From an uncultured Prevotella sp. (lineage in GTDB: Bacteria; Bacteroidota; Bacteroidia; Bacteroidales; Bacteroidaceae): DNA of 64,000 bases. The notes under the pieces were generated by a model, which saw nothing but the letters and a program-made list of their open reading frames with translations, did no database searches and was not told where the DNA came from. Position numbers and translations under genes: made by a program. The first letter of the stretch is position 1. Each line of letters begins with the position of its first letter. The DNA is taken from positions 57,998 through 121,997 of the forward strand of contig CALIZL010000019.1 of the NCBI GenBank assembly GCA_938028745.1, given 5' to 3'. Positions 63,735 to 64,000 of this stretch are shown here, in pieces.

Positions 63735-64000
63735 AGGGAGCAAGGGAGCAAGGGGACAAGTTGACGAGAAAGCGAGTTAACAAGTTGATGGGCGCAGCCA
63801 TCTTCTCACCATTATTAGTTGATAAGGTAACAAGCAACAAGGTAACAAGTTTACACGGCGTCAGCCATCTTCTCACCATTATTAGTTGATAAGGTAACAA
63901 GCAACAAGGTAACAAGTTTACACGGTGTCAGCCATCTTTTCACCATTATTAGTTGACAAGGTAACAAGATAACAAGTTTACACGGCGTCAGCCATCTTTT
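63735..64000 (+). repeat. 8-bp arrays, composite repeat copy 5, and a 60-67-bp tandem at the right edge
   Basis: AAGGGAGC, AAGTTGAC and GAGTTAAC units lead to GGGCGCAGCCATCTTCTCACC (63790). Then a larger unit of 67, 67 and 60 bp repeats (GTCAGCCATCTTCTCACCATT... ACAAGTTTACACGGC) to the window end. The longer units each contain octamers of the GGTAACAA type. Confidence 0.88.

Overview
The window is chromosomal DNA of a Bacteroidota bacterium, most likely Prevotella or a close relative. The evidence is SusC/SusD pairs, Wzi/SLBB/EpsG capsule genes, lipoproteins and secreted proteins with Por-type (T9SS-like) C-terminal tails, promoters of the TAnnTTTG type, a one-piece tmRNA whose tag ends NYALAA, and the gene order surE / parA-parB-DUF5683-mltD-rel. 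G+C looks to be in the mid-40s percent. No tRNA, rRNA, CRISPR array, transposase or phage gene was seen.

Layout. (1) 0-7.1 kb: a GH43 arabinanase (cut by the left edge) and a DUF4965/DUF1793 'glutaminase-like' secreted protein on the minus strand, then a large duplicated secreted protein on the plus strand. (2) 8.8-16.6 kb: a four-gene glycan-uptake operon (IPT/NHL lipoprotein, SusC, SusD, DUF4361-type lipoprotein). (3) 17.2-17.6 kb: tmRNA. (4) 17.7-35.2 kb: a minus-strand capsule/exopolysaccharide locus read right to left: Wzi, small lipoprotein, SLBB exporter, Wzz, EpsG-type polymerase, three glycosyltransferases, a complete UDP-L-FucNAc pathway (FnlA, FnlC, FnlB), a WbuB-like transferase and a Wzx flippase. 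(5) 35.5-43.2 kb: a tannase-like esterase, a flotillin, and three tandem paralogous lipoproteins. (6) 44.8-46.5 kb: two initiating phosphoglycosyl transferases, WecA-like and PglC/WcaJ-like, overlapping by ATGA. With WbuB this suggests a GlcNAc-PP-lipid start followed by FucNAc addition (inference). (7) 46.8-53.2 kb: an outer-membrane beta-barrel protein, a DUF4922 protein, a SpoIID/LytB protein and an AmpG-like MFS permease, the last two possibly for muropeptide salvage. (8) 53.4-62.6 kb: conserved housekeeping genes lpxB, surE, parA, parB, DUF5683, an MltD-like lytic transglycosylase with LysM, and rel.

The most unusual content is between the genes. Five copies of a ~650-bp non-coding element (7.5, 23.9, 39.8, 43.8 and 63.1 kb) each carry a block of 22-bp iterons. 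Many gaps also hold arrays of 8-bp tandem units, one about 780 bp long. Five loci share a composite of such arrays around a core reading GCGCAGCCAT. Two copies of a ~200-bp MITE-like element with terminal inverted repeats carry an internal hairpin whose arms co-vary between copies. I do not recognise these families. They are the best candidates here for an undescribed system.
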